11,395 nucleotides of DNA from an uncultured Clostridia bacterium (GCA_947630155.1 CANRGM010000033.1:1-11395); one strand, 5' to 3'. Counted from the first letter of the stretch, positions 1 through 7,152 are shown. Numbers and translations are program-made. The notes: a model not told the origin generated them from the sequence alone.

Positions 1-16
1 TTTACAATCAACATAT

Positions 17-45
17 ATTTTACCATTTTTTTACAAATTTTTCAA
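17..45 (-). promoter_or_regulatory. Probable sigma-A promoter firing out of the left edge
   Basis: On the minus strand TTGAAA (40-45) is followed after 17 bp by TAAAAT (17-22). Transcription would start near position 10 and run out of the window, so the gene it serves is not visible. Apart from this promoter and the spoIIID terminator, I see nothing in 1-179. Confidence 0.45.
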
Positions 46-136
46 TACTTACATAAGAAAGTTACATAATTATTAGAGTGACAGTTGATTGCAAAAGTAT
101 TAAACTACAATAACTATTGAACTTTATATCTTACTT

Positions 137-175
137 AAAAAAATATGAGTGTGGAAGTCAAAATCTTCCACCCCC
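137..175 (-). terminator. Intrinsic terminator of spoIIID
   Basis: Read on the minus strand, GTGGAAG (171-165) pairs with CTTCCAC (157-151) across a 7-nt loop. A T-rich tract (RNA U-run) follows at about 144-138. It lies within 30 nt of the spoIIID stop codon. Confidence 0.8.
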
Positions 176-179
176 ATGT

Positions 180-458
180 TTATCTTTCTAAATCACCATC
201 TATTTCTTTCAAATGACTATATTTTCTTTTCGTTGCCATTCCTCCTCTTATATGTCTTTCTGCTTTGTTTTCATCAAGTATTTCTCTAACTTCACTTGCT
301 AAACCAGGGTTTATCTTTAGTAATCTTTCACTTACATCTTTATGTACTGTTGATTTTGAAACTCCAAATTTTCTAGCAGCACCTCTTACTGTATCTTTTG
401 ATTCTACTATATAATGTGCTAAATTACATGCACGTTGTTCTATTGAATAATTTTTCAT
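180..458 (-). CDS. spoIIID: Sporulation transcription factor SpoIIID
   Basis: A 92-residue DNA-binding protein. In the family it acts in the mother cell during sporulation, switching genes on or off within the sigma-E regulon and preparing for sigma-K. The sequence matches the family closely: an N-terminal helix with YIVESKDTVRGAARKFGVSK, a helix-turn-helix at about residues 24-45 (KFGVSKSTVHKDV), then INPGLASEVREILDENK and the basic HIRGG segment used for DNA contact. Its length is slightly above the usual 80-90. The ATG has a GGGGG-type Shine-Dalgarno 7 nt upstream. It lies 3' of the broken cysE, has its own sigma-E-like promoter and is followed by a strong terminator, so it is probably a single-gene unit. 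Its presence implies a spore former. Confidence 0.96.
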   Translation of the reverse strand: MKNYSIEQRACNLAHYIVESKDTVRGAARKFGVSKSTVHKDVSERLLKINPGLASEVREILDENKAERHIRGGMATKRKYSHLKEIDGDLER

Positions 459-489
459 ACGAAAACCCCCATGTAAATACTTTTGTTTA

Positions 490-519
490 ATTGTATTCGC
501 ACAGGGGTTGTATTATGAT
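490..519 (-). promoter_or_regulatory. Sigma-E-like promoter of spoIIID
   Basis: On the minus strand ATCATAAT (519-512) is followed after 14 bp by AATACAAT (497-490). The Bacillus sigma-E consensus is roughly KMATATT, 14-15 bp, CATACAHT, so both elements and the spacing fit with one or two mismatches. spoIIID is sigma-E dependent in Bacillus subtilis, which agrees. The site begins just after the cysE stop codon. Confidence 0.5.
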
Positions 520-526
520 ATATTTT

Positions 527-1055
527 TTAATACCTCTTTATTATTCTATTAATAGGAACGCCTACAGCAGTCACATCATTTTCAACAGATTTTAATATAA
601 TTGCTCCCGCTCCTATCTTAACATTATCGCCTATTTTTATCGGTCCTAAAATCTTTGCACCTGCACCAATCATAACATTGTTTCCTACTGTTGGATGTCT
701 CTTGTTTTTGTCTTTACCGGTTCCTCCTAATGTTACTTGATGATATATAGTACAATCATCTCCAACCACAGCAGTTTCGCCTATTACAATTCCCATTCCA
801 TGATCTATAAATAATCTTCTTCCTATTGTTGCCCCTGGATGTATCTCAATTCCTGTTAATAACCTTCCTAATTGCGAAATAAATCTTGCTATAAAAAAGA
901 GCTTGATTTTATAGAATACATGTGAAATTCTATAGAAAATTAATATATGGAATCCGTGGATATAATATAATAACTTCAAGTAAATTTCTTGCTGCGGGAT
1001 CTTTTTGAACTATGTTTTTCGCATCTTCATATAATTGTTTTATAACCTTTATCAT
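527..1055 (-). pseudogene. cysE: Serine O-acetyltransferase, broken by a one-base insertion
   Basis: CysE transfers acetyl from acetyl-CoA to L-serine, giving O-acetylserine for cysteine synthesis in the cytosol. The reading starts at an ATG (1055-1053) after an AGGTGA ribosome binding site and gives MIKVIKQLYEDAKNIVQKDP..., ending in LLEVIILYP. The family then continues with GFH, but this frame goes off into RIPYINFL and stops near 930. GFHILIFYRISH resumes in another frame at 955 and runs to the true C-terminus. One extra base (C on the minus strand, about 956) restores an intact protein of about 175 residues, normal for the short clostridial form. The second part has the left-handed beta-helix hexapeptides, IDHGMGIVIGE, VTLGGTGKDK and RHPTVG, all intact. 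It could be a real mutation or a sequence error. A TTG at 979 could start a 150-residue fragment, but it has no good ribosome binding site. Confidence 0.85.
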
Positions 1056-1119
1056 ATAATCACCTAGTGTAATTTATGATTTTAATAAAATTTTGATACA
1101 TTTTATCTAACTATGAGAA

Positions 1120-1172
1120 ATTTTCACTAACATAAAAATAAGAGAAATTTAAGGAACGCCCCCAAATTTCTC
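1120..1172 (-). repeat. REP-like hairpin repeat, copy 1; also GT terminator
   Basis: A 53-bp unit identical at 48 of 53 positions to 9811-9863, in the same orientation. The core is a hairpin: GAGAAATTT, a GC-rich loop with the GGAACG motif, then AAATTTCTC. On the minus strand it ends in TTATTTTT, so it can also terminate the glycosyltransferase transcript, whose stop codon is 10 nt away. GGAACG-CCC type loops resemble REP elements linked to Y1 transposases in Firmicutes. That link is from general knowledge, and no transposase gene is in the window. Confidence 0.7.
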
Positions 1173-1181
1173 TTTATTTTA

Positions 1182-2408
1182 TTAAACCTCATCAATAGAT
1201 TTAGAAACATTATGTTCAATTTTTTCCCAACTCGTATCTCTTTTAAATAAACATTTAAAATTTATCAATAGCCAAGATCCTAAAAACAATGGATATAATA
1301 CTAAACCTTTTATCATAGGTTTTATAGGTTTCTTGTCTATAATCATTATCATAATACCTGTAAATATTGGTAATAAGAATGTTGGAATAACATATCGTAA
1401 AGCATTCCATAATAGTTCAGCCACAGTCATACCATCTGTAAGATATATTACTACATTAAGAATTAATAATACTATAGTTAATACAAACATTGGAATACTT
1501 CCCAACATGTATAATAATCCATCAAAATTCATAACTGTTTTGTTATCTTTAACAGCCACTGCAAGGGGTTTAGTGTATTCTTTTAGACATTGCATATGAC
1601 CTACTGTCCATCTTGACCTTTGTGACCATGATTGTTTGAAACCAACTGGTTGTTCATCATACACAATTGCATCAGTTGCCCAACCTAATTTCTTACCTGC
1701 AATAATCCTTTTTAAAGAAAATTCTATATCTTCAGTAAGGGTTTTTGTTTGCCACCCTTCTGGTTTTACAACATCAAACTTTACCATAAAACCTGTTCCA
1801 TTTATTAATGGTGATAAACCTAAATTATATCTAGCTAAATGATAAAATCTGTTCATAGTCCAATAAAAAATTGCATAACCTGCTGTTACCCAGCTATCTG
1901 ATGGATTTTTTATATCTCTATAACCTTGAACTACATCCTCGCCTTGATTTAATTTTTTATTCATTGCTTTCAAGAAATTCTTATCTACTATATTATCTGC
2001 ATCAAATATGCAAAACGCATCATATTGTGCATCTTCTTCAATTTTTTGTTGCAAAAACCATTGAAGTGCAAACCCCTTTGTTTTATTCTTTTCATCAAAT
2101 CTTTCATATACTAAAGCTCCACAATCTTTTGCAATTTGAGCTGTAGAATCTGTACAATTATCTGCTATTACATAAATATCATACAAATTTTTATCATAAT
2201 CTAAATTTTTCAAACTTTCAATAAGATTTCCAATAACTTTTTCCTCATTATGTGCAGGAATTATCATCATAAACCTATGTTCCTTATCTTCAACTAGTGG
2301 CTTATCTTTTACTTTTATTAAAGAACACAAACTAATTATTAATTGATACACCCAATAAATAGTTATAATCCATACCATAGCTTGTTGTAAAATATATAAA
2401 TATTCCAT
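1182..2408 (-). CDS. Membrane-bound family 2 glycosyltransferase
   Basis: A 408-residue GT-A fold enzyme anchored in the membrane, expected to add sugars from a nucleotide-sugar donor to an envelope or exopolysaccharide acceptor. Visible features are an N-terminal membrane helix (about 8-30), the nucleotide-binding start FMMIIPAHNEE (47-56), the metal-binding DAD (136-138), the catalytic TED (225-227) and the QRSRW motif (263-267) typical of processive, cellulose/hyaluronan-synthase-like GT2 enzymes. Three C-terminal membrane helices follow (about 298-323, 336-357, 367-385). The start is fixed by GGGAGAGG a few bases upstream of the ATG. It stands alone, with its own promoter and two 0A-box-like sites, which suggests use around sporulation entry. 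The sugar and product cannot be read from the sequence. Confidence 0.88.
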   Translation of the reverse strand: MEYLYILQQAMVWIITIYWVYQLIISLCSLIKVKDKPLVEDKEHRFMMIIPAHNEEKVIGNLIESLKNLDYDKNLYDIYVIADNCTDSTAQIAKDCGALVYERFDEKNKTKGFALQWFLQQKIEEDAQYDAFCIFDADNIVDKNFLKAMNKKLNQGEDVVQGYRDIKNPSDSWVTAGYAIFYWTMNRFYHLARYNLGLSPLINGTGFMVKFDVVKPEGWQTKTLTEDIEFSLKRIIAGKKLGWATDAIVYDEQPVGFKQSWSQRSRWTVGHMQCLKEYTKPLAVAVKDNKTVMNFDGLLYMLGSIPMFVLTIVLLILNVVIYLTDGMTVAELLWNALRYVIPTFLLPIFTGIMIMIIDKKPIKPMIKGLVLYPLFLGSWLLINFKCLFKRDTSWEKIEHNVSKSIDEV

Positions 2409-2444
2409 TTTCCTCTCCCTTTTTTATCATTTTTATCCTATTTA

Positions 2445-2472
2445 TAATTATACTATTCTTTAGATTTTTTTC
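2445..2472 (-). promoter_or_regulatory. Sigma-A promoter of the glycosyltransferase
   Basis: On the minus strand TTGAAA (2472-2467) is separated by 16 bp from a perfect TATAAT (2450-2445). It lies about 40 bp upstream of the GT start codon. The pnp-GT gap shows no terminator hairpin, so readthrough from pnp is also possible. Confidence 0.65.
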
Positions 2473-2485
2473 AACATATTTCGAC
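2468..2485 (-). promoter_or_regulatory. Tandem 0A-box-like sites (Spo0A) at the GT promoter
   Basis: On the minus strand TGTCGAA (2484-2478) matches the Bacillus Spo0A box core exactly. A second copy, TGTTGAA (2474-2468), with one mismatch, lies exactly 10 bp further on and overlaps the -35. Head-to-tail boxes one helical turn apart, placed over the -35 region, are the arrangement at Spo0A-activated sigma-A promoters such as spoIIG. Binding is inferred. Confidence 0.5.
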
Positions 2486-2510
2486 AACTTTTTTCTACTT
2501 TATTTTTTCT

Positions 2511-4631
2511 CTACTCTTCACTAATACTACTAGCTTCAAGATCCTTCATTGATAGATTAATTCTTCCTTGATTATCAATCTCAATAACCTTAACAGTAAC
2601 CTCATCTCCAACAGCAAGTACATCTTCTACCTTATCAACTCTTTTACTAGATATTTTAGAAATATGAAGTAAACCTTCTTTACCTCCACCAACATCTACA
2701 AAAGCACCAAATGGCATTATTCTAGTAACCACACCATCATAAATACCGTTAACTTCAATGTCTTTTGCTATATCCTCAATCATTTTTAAAGCCTTTTTTC
2801 CGCTTTCAGTATCTGTTGAATATACACATACATATCCATTATCCTCAATATCAATTTTAACACCTGTTTCTTCTATAATTTTATTAATCATCTTTCCACC
2901 AGGTCCAATTACATCTCTTATTTTATCTACATTAATAGTTGTTGTTAATATTCTTGGAGCATATTTTGATATCTCAGCTCTTGGTTTATCTATTTGTTTT
3001 AACATAATTTCATCTAAAATATAGTCTCTAGCAACTTTTGTTCTTTCAAAGGCTTGCTCTATTATATCATATGTTAGTCCATCTATTTTAATGTCAACTT
3101 GAATTGCTGTAATACCATCTTTAGTTCCACCAACTTTGAAATCCATGTCTCCGAAAAAATCTTCTATTCCTTGGATATCTGTAAGCATTACCCATTCATT
3201 TGGATTATCTTTACTTGTAACTAATCCTGTTGAAATTCCTGCTACAGGCTTTTTAATTGGAACACCTGCATCCATTAGAGCAAGTGTACTTCCACAGATA
3301 CTTGCTTGTGAAGTTGAACCATTTGAAGATAATACTTCAGATACAACTCTTATTGCATATGGGAATTCTTCTTCTGATGGAATTACTGGAACTAATGCCT
3401 TTTCTGCCAAAGCACCATGTCCTATTTCTCTTCTACCTGGTCCTCTTGATGGACGAGCTTCTCCAACACTATATGATGGGAAATTATAATGATGCATATA
3501 TCTTTTACTATCTTCTTCATCTATGCCATCTAACATTTGTTCTTCACTTTTCATACCAAGTGTTGCTATTGACATTACTTGAGTTTGTCCTCTTGTAAAT
3601 ATTGCACTACCATGAACTCTAGGTAATACACCAACTTCACATGATAAAGGTCTTATATCTGTTAAGCTACGGCCATCTGGTCTTTTATGTTCAACAAAAA
3701 TCATTTCTCTAACACATAATTTTTCTAATTTGTGAATACTCTCTAAAACATCAGATTTTATCTCTTCTAATTTTTCTTCACCATATTTTTCTGTAAAATA
3801 TGCTATAACATCTTCTGTGATTTTTTCAATATTAGCATCTCTAACCTCTTTATCTTGGGCTTGTACATCTTGATACATTCTATCTTTGAAGTTTGACTCT
3901 ACTTCATTATATATTTCTGGATCAACTTCAAAAGATTTATATTCGAATTTTGGTTTTCCAATTTCGTTTTTCATTTCTGATATAAAATTACAGATTTTTT
4001 TAATTTCAACATGAGCTGTTTTTATAGCTTGTAACATTACATCATTTGGTATTTCATCTGCCCCAGCTTCAATCATTGTAATTTTTTCTAATGTTCCAGC
4101 AACTGTAAGTGTAAGTCTGCTTTTCTCTCTTTGTTCAGCTGTAGGGTTAATAATAATTTGGTCATCTACATATCCAACATTTACTGCTGCTGTTGGTCCA
4201 CCAAATGGGATATCTGAAATTGATAAAGCGGCAGATGCACCTATCATTGCACATACTTCTGGTGAATTATCTTGTTCTACAGATAAAACTGTTGCAACAA
4301 CACATACATCATTTCTAAAATCTTTTGGGAATAATGGGCGAAGTGGTCTATCAATTGCTCTTGATGTTAATATTGCCTTATCTGCTGGTTTGCCCTCTCT
4401 TTTTTGGAAACTTCCTGGTATTTTACCTACTGCATATAATTTTTCTTCATAATCTACTGATAATGGGAAGAAATCTATTCCCTCTTTTGGTTCTTTTGCA
4501 GCTGTTACATTTACCATTACTACTGTGTCTCCATATCTTACCATTACACTTCCATTTGCTAGTCCTGCAATTTTTCCTGTTTCAATTGTTAGTTTTCTTC
4601 CTGCTAATTCTGTTTCATAAACTTTAAACAT
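2511..4631 (-). CDS. pnp: Polynucleotide phosphorylase (PNPase)
   Basis: A 706-residue 3'-to-5' exoribonuclease that uses phosphate to release nucleoside diphosphates; a trimer in the cytosol, working in RNA decay and quality control. Domain order is the full family set: first RNase PH domain (about 10-140), alpha-helical linker, second RNase PH domain with RRPLSPGP-type signatures seen here as SRGPGRREIGHG, then SSNGSTSQASICG and DIQGIEDFFGDMDFKVGGT with the metal-binding acidic residues, KH domain (about 571-629, GPGG at 576-579) and S1 domain (about 630-700). Length is normal. The ATG follows GGAGAG at a slightly long spacing. It lies downstream of rpsO as in many bacteria, but a terminator and a 335-bp gap separate the two, so it probably has its own promoter as well. 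Confidence 0.98.
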   Translation of the reverse strand: MFKVYETELAGRKLTIETGKIAGLANGSVMVRYGDTVVMVNVTAAKEPKEGIDFFPLSVDYEEKLYAVGKIPGSFQKREGKPADKAILTSRAIDRPLRPLFPKDFRNDVCVVATVLSVEQDNSPEVCAMIGASAALSISDIPFGGPTAAVNVGYVDDQIIINPTAEQREKSRLTLTVAGTLEKITMIEAGADEIPNDVMLQAIKTAHVEIKKICNFISEMKNEIGKPKFEYKSFEVDPEIYNEVESNFKDRMYQDVQAQDKEVRDANIEKITEDVIAYFTEKYGEEKLEEIKSDVLESIHKLEKLCVREMIFVEHKRPDGRSLTDIRPLSCEVGVLPRVHGSAIFTRGQTQVMSIATLGMKSEEQMLDGIDEEDSKRYMHHYNFPSYSVGEARPSRGPGRREIGHGALAEKALVPVIPSEEEFPYAIRVVSEVLSSNGSTSQASICGSTLALMDAGVPIKKPVAGISTGLVTSKDNPNEWVMLTDIQGIEDFFGDMDFKVGGTKDGITAIQVDIKIDGLTYDIIEQAFERTKVARDYILDEIMLKQIDKPRAEISKYAPRILTTTINVDKIRDVIGPGGKMINKIIEETGVKIDIEDNGYVCVYSTDTESGKKALKMIEDIAKDIEVNGIYDGVVTRIMPFGAFVDVGGGKEGLLHISKISSKRVDKVEDVLAVGDEVTVKVIEIDNQGRINLSMKDLEASSISEE

Positions 4632-4923
4632 AAATATAATCTCTCCTTTTTTTTATATTTGCAATTTATTTGATAGGGTAACCTCGAGGAAAAATACTAT
4701 TTTGTTTTTGATTTAGAATTTCTTATATTTTATAGCATTCTTCATCCAAGCTACTTCTAACAAATAATTGCAATTTAACTAAACACCTTTATTTTTTACT
4801 TTTTTAAAATATTGTACCTATGAATTCCTTTTCTTGTGTAATTTTCAATAGTTTATCGGAATATTAAAACATATCATAAATATTTTTAGGTTTTCCATTA
4901 GATTTTTTGAAAATTAAAGAAAA
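4632..4923 (-). other. rpsO-pnp intergenic region, pnp leader
   Basis: A 335-bp gap without a convincing gene. It holds the rpsO terminator, a possible extended -10 promoter (TGC-TATAAA at 4737-4729, weak -35) and a small CCTCGAGG palindrome near 4683-4690 in the leader. I see no recognisable riboswitch. Confidence 0.35.
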
Positions 4924-4960
4924 ATTGGACGTTCAGCTAAAGAAGAGCAAAACGTCCAAT
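4910..4960 (-). terminator. Intrinsic terminator between rpsO and pnp
   Basis: On the minus strand ATTGGACGTT (4960-4951) pairs perfectly with AACGTCCAAT (4933-4924) over a 17-nt loop, followed by TTTTCTTTAATTTT. It begins 6 nt after the rpsO stop codon. It may only partly stop transcription, as in other rpsO-pnp loci. Confidence 0.88.
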
Positions 4961-4966
4961 GACTTT

Positions 4967-5230
4967 TTATTTTCTTAATCCTAATTTTTCAACGATGTCT
5001 CTATATCTTTGAACATCTTTTTTTGCTAAGTAATTTAATAAATTTCTTCTAGCACCTACCATCTTTAAAAGACCTCTTCTTGAATGATTGTCTTTTTTAT
5101 GTACTTTTAGATGTTCTGTTAGTTCATTAATTCTTTCTGTTAAAAGAGCTACTTGAACTTCTGGTGAACCTGTATCATTTTCTTCTCTTTTAAAAGTGTT
5201 AATTATTTCTTGCTTTCTTTCCTTTGTCAT
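4967..5230 (-). CDS. rpsO: 30S ribosomal protein S15
   Basis: An 87-residue primary 16S rRNA-binding protein of the small subunit platform. The whole length fits the family: EIINTFKREENDTGSPEVQ near the N-terminus, then ALLTERINELTEHLKVHKKD, the loop residues HSRRGLLKMVGARR that contact the rRNA three-way junction, and LLNYLAKKD. The size is the usual 87-89. The ATG has a near-perfect AGGAGGTG ribosome binding site. A strong sigma-A promoter and a structured leader lie upstream and pnp lies downstream, the standard order. Confidence 0.98.
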   Translation of the reverse strand: MTKERKQEIINTFKREENDTGSPEVQVALLTERINELTEHLKVHKKDNHSRRGLLKMVGARRNLLNYLAKKDVQRYRDIVEKLGLRK

Positions 5231-5271
5231 TGTGATAGCACCTCCTATTTAATTAATTTGCCTTAAACTGA

Positions 5272-5296
5272 GTTATAGAGGTGTTTAGCCTATAAC
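5272..5296 (-). promoter_or_regulatory. Leader hairpin of rpsO, possible S15 autoregulatory site
   Basis: In the rpsO 5' leader GTTATAG pairs with CTATAAC over an 11-nt loop, about 40 nt upstream of the start codon. S15 represses its own mRNA through differing leader structures in several bacterial groups; whether this hairpin is such a site is inferred from position only. Confidence 0.35.
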
Positions 5297-5327
5297 CAAG
5301 TATAAGGTATGATTTTTTAACGTTCAT

Positions 5328-5356
5328 ATTATATCATATTTATATGGGATTTGCAA
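5328..5356 (-). promoter_or_regulatory. Strong sigma-A promoter of rpsO
   Basis: On the minus strand TTGCAA (5356-5351), 17 bp, then a perfect TATAAT (5333-5328). Transcription would start near 5321, giving a leader of about 90 nt. Confidence 0.85.
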
Positions 5357-5501
5357 GAGTTTTTCGTTAATATTTCAGTGGAATTTAGTTTTATAATTAA
5401 CCATATTTGTGTATGGTTGTTATTGTTGTTTGATTCATTTCTATTACTACTTATTTTGGCAATTTTATTCATTTTAAATAACTAATTTACTATAAAAACT
5501 T

Positions 5502-5837
5502 CTATGTATCGTTTTTCATAAAAATTGCAATTTTACTAATTACTTGGCATGCTTCTTGAATTTGTTCATTAGTGAATTGTTCTAAATTAACCTTTGCCTC
5601 AGAAATAAGTTCTCTATTTTTTCCAAACAAAATATAATCTGCTGAATACCCACTTATATCACATAATTTCTTTAATTTATCATATGATATTGAGCTTTTT
5701 CCACTTTCAACTACTCCTAAAAATTGTCCTGTAACTCCAATAGATTTGGCTAGAGCTTCTTTAGTCATCTTCATTTCGTTTCTTATTTTTCGTATTCTAT
5801 CACCTATTTGTTTCATTAATTCTAAATCTTTGTTCAT
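5502..5837 (-). CDS. XRE/Cro-type helix-turn-helix regulator
   Basis: A 111-residue cytosolic DNA-binding protein. An HTH_3 domain covers about residues 10-70: IGDRIRKIRNEMKMTKEALAK, then IGVTGQFLGVVESGK with the usual recognition helix and the E-x-G-K turn, then the YDKLKKLCDISGYSADYILFG tail typical of phage-repressor-like XRE proteins. The last 35 residues look helical (EQIQEACQVISKIAIFMK) and may serve for dimerisation. There is no TPR domain, so it is not an Rgg/ComR peptide receptor. The start is preceded by AAAGGA. It is divergent from the Spo0A-like response regulator, and the shared 290-bp interval carries several inverted repeats that it may bind. Target genes are unknown. Confidence 0.85.
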   Translation of the reverse strand: MNKDLELMKQIGDRIRKIRNEMKMTKEALAKSIGVTGQFLGVVESGKSSISYDKLKKLCDISGYSADYILFGKNRELISEAKVNLEQFTNEQIQEACQVISKIAIFMKNDT

Positions 5838-5868
5838 ATTTTCATTATTCCTTTCTACTATTTAATTT

Positions 5869-5881
5869 TGTCTAAAAGACA
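5869..5881. promoter_or_regulatory. Palindrome in the XRE gene leader, possible operator
   Basis: TGTCTAAAAGACA is a perfect 5-bp-arm inverted repeat, about 15 bp upstream of the ribosome binding site of the XRE gene. Autoregulation is a guess from position. Confidence 0.35.
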
Positions 5882-5925
5882 TTCTTAATTTTTAATTATT
5901 ATTTAAGGTTGTTATTTTTTGATTA

Positions 5926-5989
5926 TTTATCTTATAGATAAAATTTAATTTCTTTATGCAAAATTAGTGCATAGATTTTGTTAATCTAT
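5926..5989. promoter_or_regulatory. Cluster of inverted repeats between XRE and response regulator
   Basis: Three perfect inverted repeats follow each other: TTTATCT-TAT-AGATAAA (5926-5942), TATGCA-N7-TGCATA (5955-5973) and ATAGATT-N5-AATCTAT (5971-5989). They lie in the divergent promoter region, where operators of an XRE regulator are expected. The region is very AT-rich, so some symmetry by chance is likely. Confidence 0.4.
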
Positions 5990-6018
5990 TTATCAAAATT
6001 AATTGTACTATGCTTGAT

Positions 6019-6036
6019 ATTGACATTTTTTGACAA
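6019..6036 (-). promoter_or_regulatory. Tandem 0A-box-like sites at the response regulator promoter
   Basis: On the minus strand TTGTCAAAAAATGTCAAT contains TGTCAAA (6035-6029) and TGTCAAT (6025-6019), 10 bp apart. They fit the relaxed Spo0A core TGTCRAA. The first overlaps the -35 of the response regulator gene, which would suit repression or autoregulation by Spo0A or by the paralogue itself. Confidence 0.4.
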
Positions 6037-6059
6037 TAAATACAAAAAATATATAGAAT
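6030..6059 (+). promoter_or_regulatory. Sigma-A promoter of the response regulator
   Basis: A perfect -35 TTGACA (6030-6035) is followed by TATAGA after 16 bp or TAGAAT after 18 bp (6052-6059). The transcript would begin about 60 nt before the chosen start codon. Confidence 0.6.
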
Positions 6060-6127
6060 TTTAAAATTGAATGTGCTATTATGATTTCGAAAATAGTTTT
6101 AGAATTTTTAAGAAAGGAATGATTGTA

Positions 6128-6928
6128 ATGAGTAATAAAATATTAAATGTATTATTGGTTGAAGATGACAAAACAGAATGTGCTAATTTTGAAAAGTGTA
6201 TAAAAATGAGAGATGATATAAAACTTATTGCTGCAACTGATTCTGATATTGAAGCATTAGAATTAATTAAAAAGACTTTGCCTGATGCAATTATTCTAGA
6301 TATTGAACTTCATAATGGAACTGGTAACGCAAATTCTTTAAATTTGATTGAAACATTACAGAAAATGAAGTTCACCAAAAAGCCTAAGATTGTTGTAAAT
6401 ACTGTAGTTTCATCAAATACAATATATGATTATTTACATGATAAGGGTGTTGATTTAATTGTCTATAAGAAACAACCAAATTATAGTGTTGAAAATATTC
6501 TTAATACTTTAGTTTTGCTTAGTGGGTATAGTGAAGATAAATCTTTTACTGGTAATATTGTTGTTGAAGATACAAAAGAAAATCAAGAAAAGATATCTAG
6601 TATGATTAATGATGAGCTTAATTTGATTGGTATCGGATTGCATTTACAAGGTAGAAAATATTTGCATGATGCAATTTATTATTTGATTACTAATGAAGAT
6701 AGTAGCGAAAAAGTTAGTGCTGTTCAATATTTGATTAGTAAATATAAGCGTGCAAGTAGTACAATTAGTAGAGATATGCAAAATGCTATTTTACATGCTT
6801 GGAGATGCTCGAGTATAGAAGATTTAGAAACTTATTATACAGCTCGAATTAATTATGAAACTGGTGTACCTACACCGACTGAGTTTATTTATTATTATGC
6901 GGATAAGATTAAGAAGTTACTTAGGTAG
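6128..6928 (+). CDS. Spo0A-like response regulator (receiver + Spo0A_C)
   Basis: A 266-residue cytosolic two-component regulator, a divergent Spo0A paralogue. The receiver (about 5-130) keeps the acidic pocket E12-D13-D14, phosphoacceptor D58 (IILDIEL), T92 (VVNTVVSS) and K114/K115 (IVYKKQ). After a linker, residues about 155-266 align with the Spo0A C-terminal DNA-binding domain: IGIGLHLQGRKYLHDAI, SSTISRDMQNAILHAW at the recognition helix, and VPTPTEFIYYYADKI. The recognition helix differs from Spo0A (SRVERAIRHAIE), so its target may have shifted. Start: the ATG at 6128 has AAAGGA 9 nt upstream; an upstream in-frame ATG at 6071 lies almost on the predicted transcription start and lacks a site. 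A terminator follows at once. The likely partner is the GHKL kinase downstream. Confidence 0.88.
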   Translation: MSNKILNVLLVEDDKTECANFEKCIKMRDDIKLIAATDSDIEALELIKKTLPDAIILDIELHNGTGNANSLNLIETLQKMKFTKKPKIVVNTVVSSNTIYDYLHDKGVDLIVYKKQPNYSVENILNTLVLLSGYSEDKSFTGNIVVEDTKENQEKISSMINDELNLIGIGLHLQGRKYLHDAIYYLITNEDSSEKVSAVQYLISKYKRASSTISRDMQNAILHAWRCSSIEDLETYYTARINYETGVPTPTEFIYYYADKIKKLLR

Positions 6929-6961
6929 ATGTTCCGAATAGAACATCTACCTATTTTTTTA
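6924..6961 (+). terminator. Intrinsic terminator of the response regulator gene
   Basis: GGTAGATGTTC (6924-6934) pairs perfectly with GAACATCTACC (6941-6951) over a 6-nt loop, followed by TATTTTTTTA. The stem overlaps the stop codon. It isolates this gene from the peptide gene. Confidence 0.93.
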
Positions 6962-7152
6962 TCTAATTAGAAATATTTACTTACATATACCCAATTACTC
7001 CTTTTAAACCTTTTATTTTAATCTTTTTTTCATTGATTTTAGGAGTTTTATCATTTTATGTAATATTTTTTCATTTTTTTTAATTCTATTTATCTATTTT
7101 GTATTCACTGATTTCATCTATAAATTATGGATATGATGGTATTTTTAATTAA

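Noticed and set aside
930..979. Programmed frameshifting in cysE
   Set aside because: No slippery heptamer or downstream structure is visible at the junction, and CysE is not known to use recoding.
1056..1181. T-box or other cysteine-responsive leader ahead of cysE
   Set aside because: No T-box sequence or specifier-stem pattern is present, and the stretch is largely occupied by the REP-like hairpin.
3136..3598. Plus-strand ORFs inside pnp
   Set aside because: They are mirror frames of a highly conserved gene, and no ribosome binding sites were seen.
5399..5418. AACCATA-TATGGTT hairpin as terminator of the XRE gene
   Set aside because: The 7-bp stem has no U-run on the minus strand and lies about 85 nt past the stop codon.
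6071..6127. 19-residue N-terminal extension of the response regulator from an upstream ATG
   Set aside because: It has no ribosome binding site, begins almost at the predicted transcription start, and the receiver domain begins normally at the ATG at 6128.
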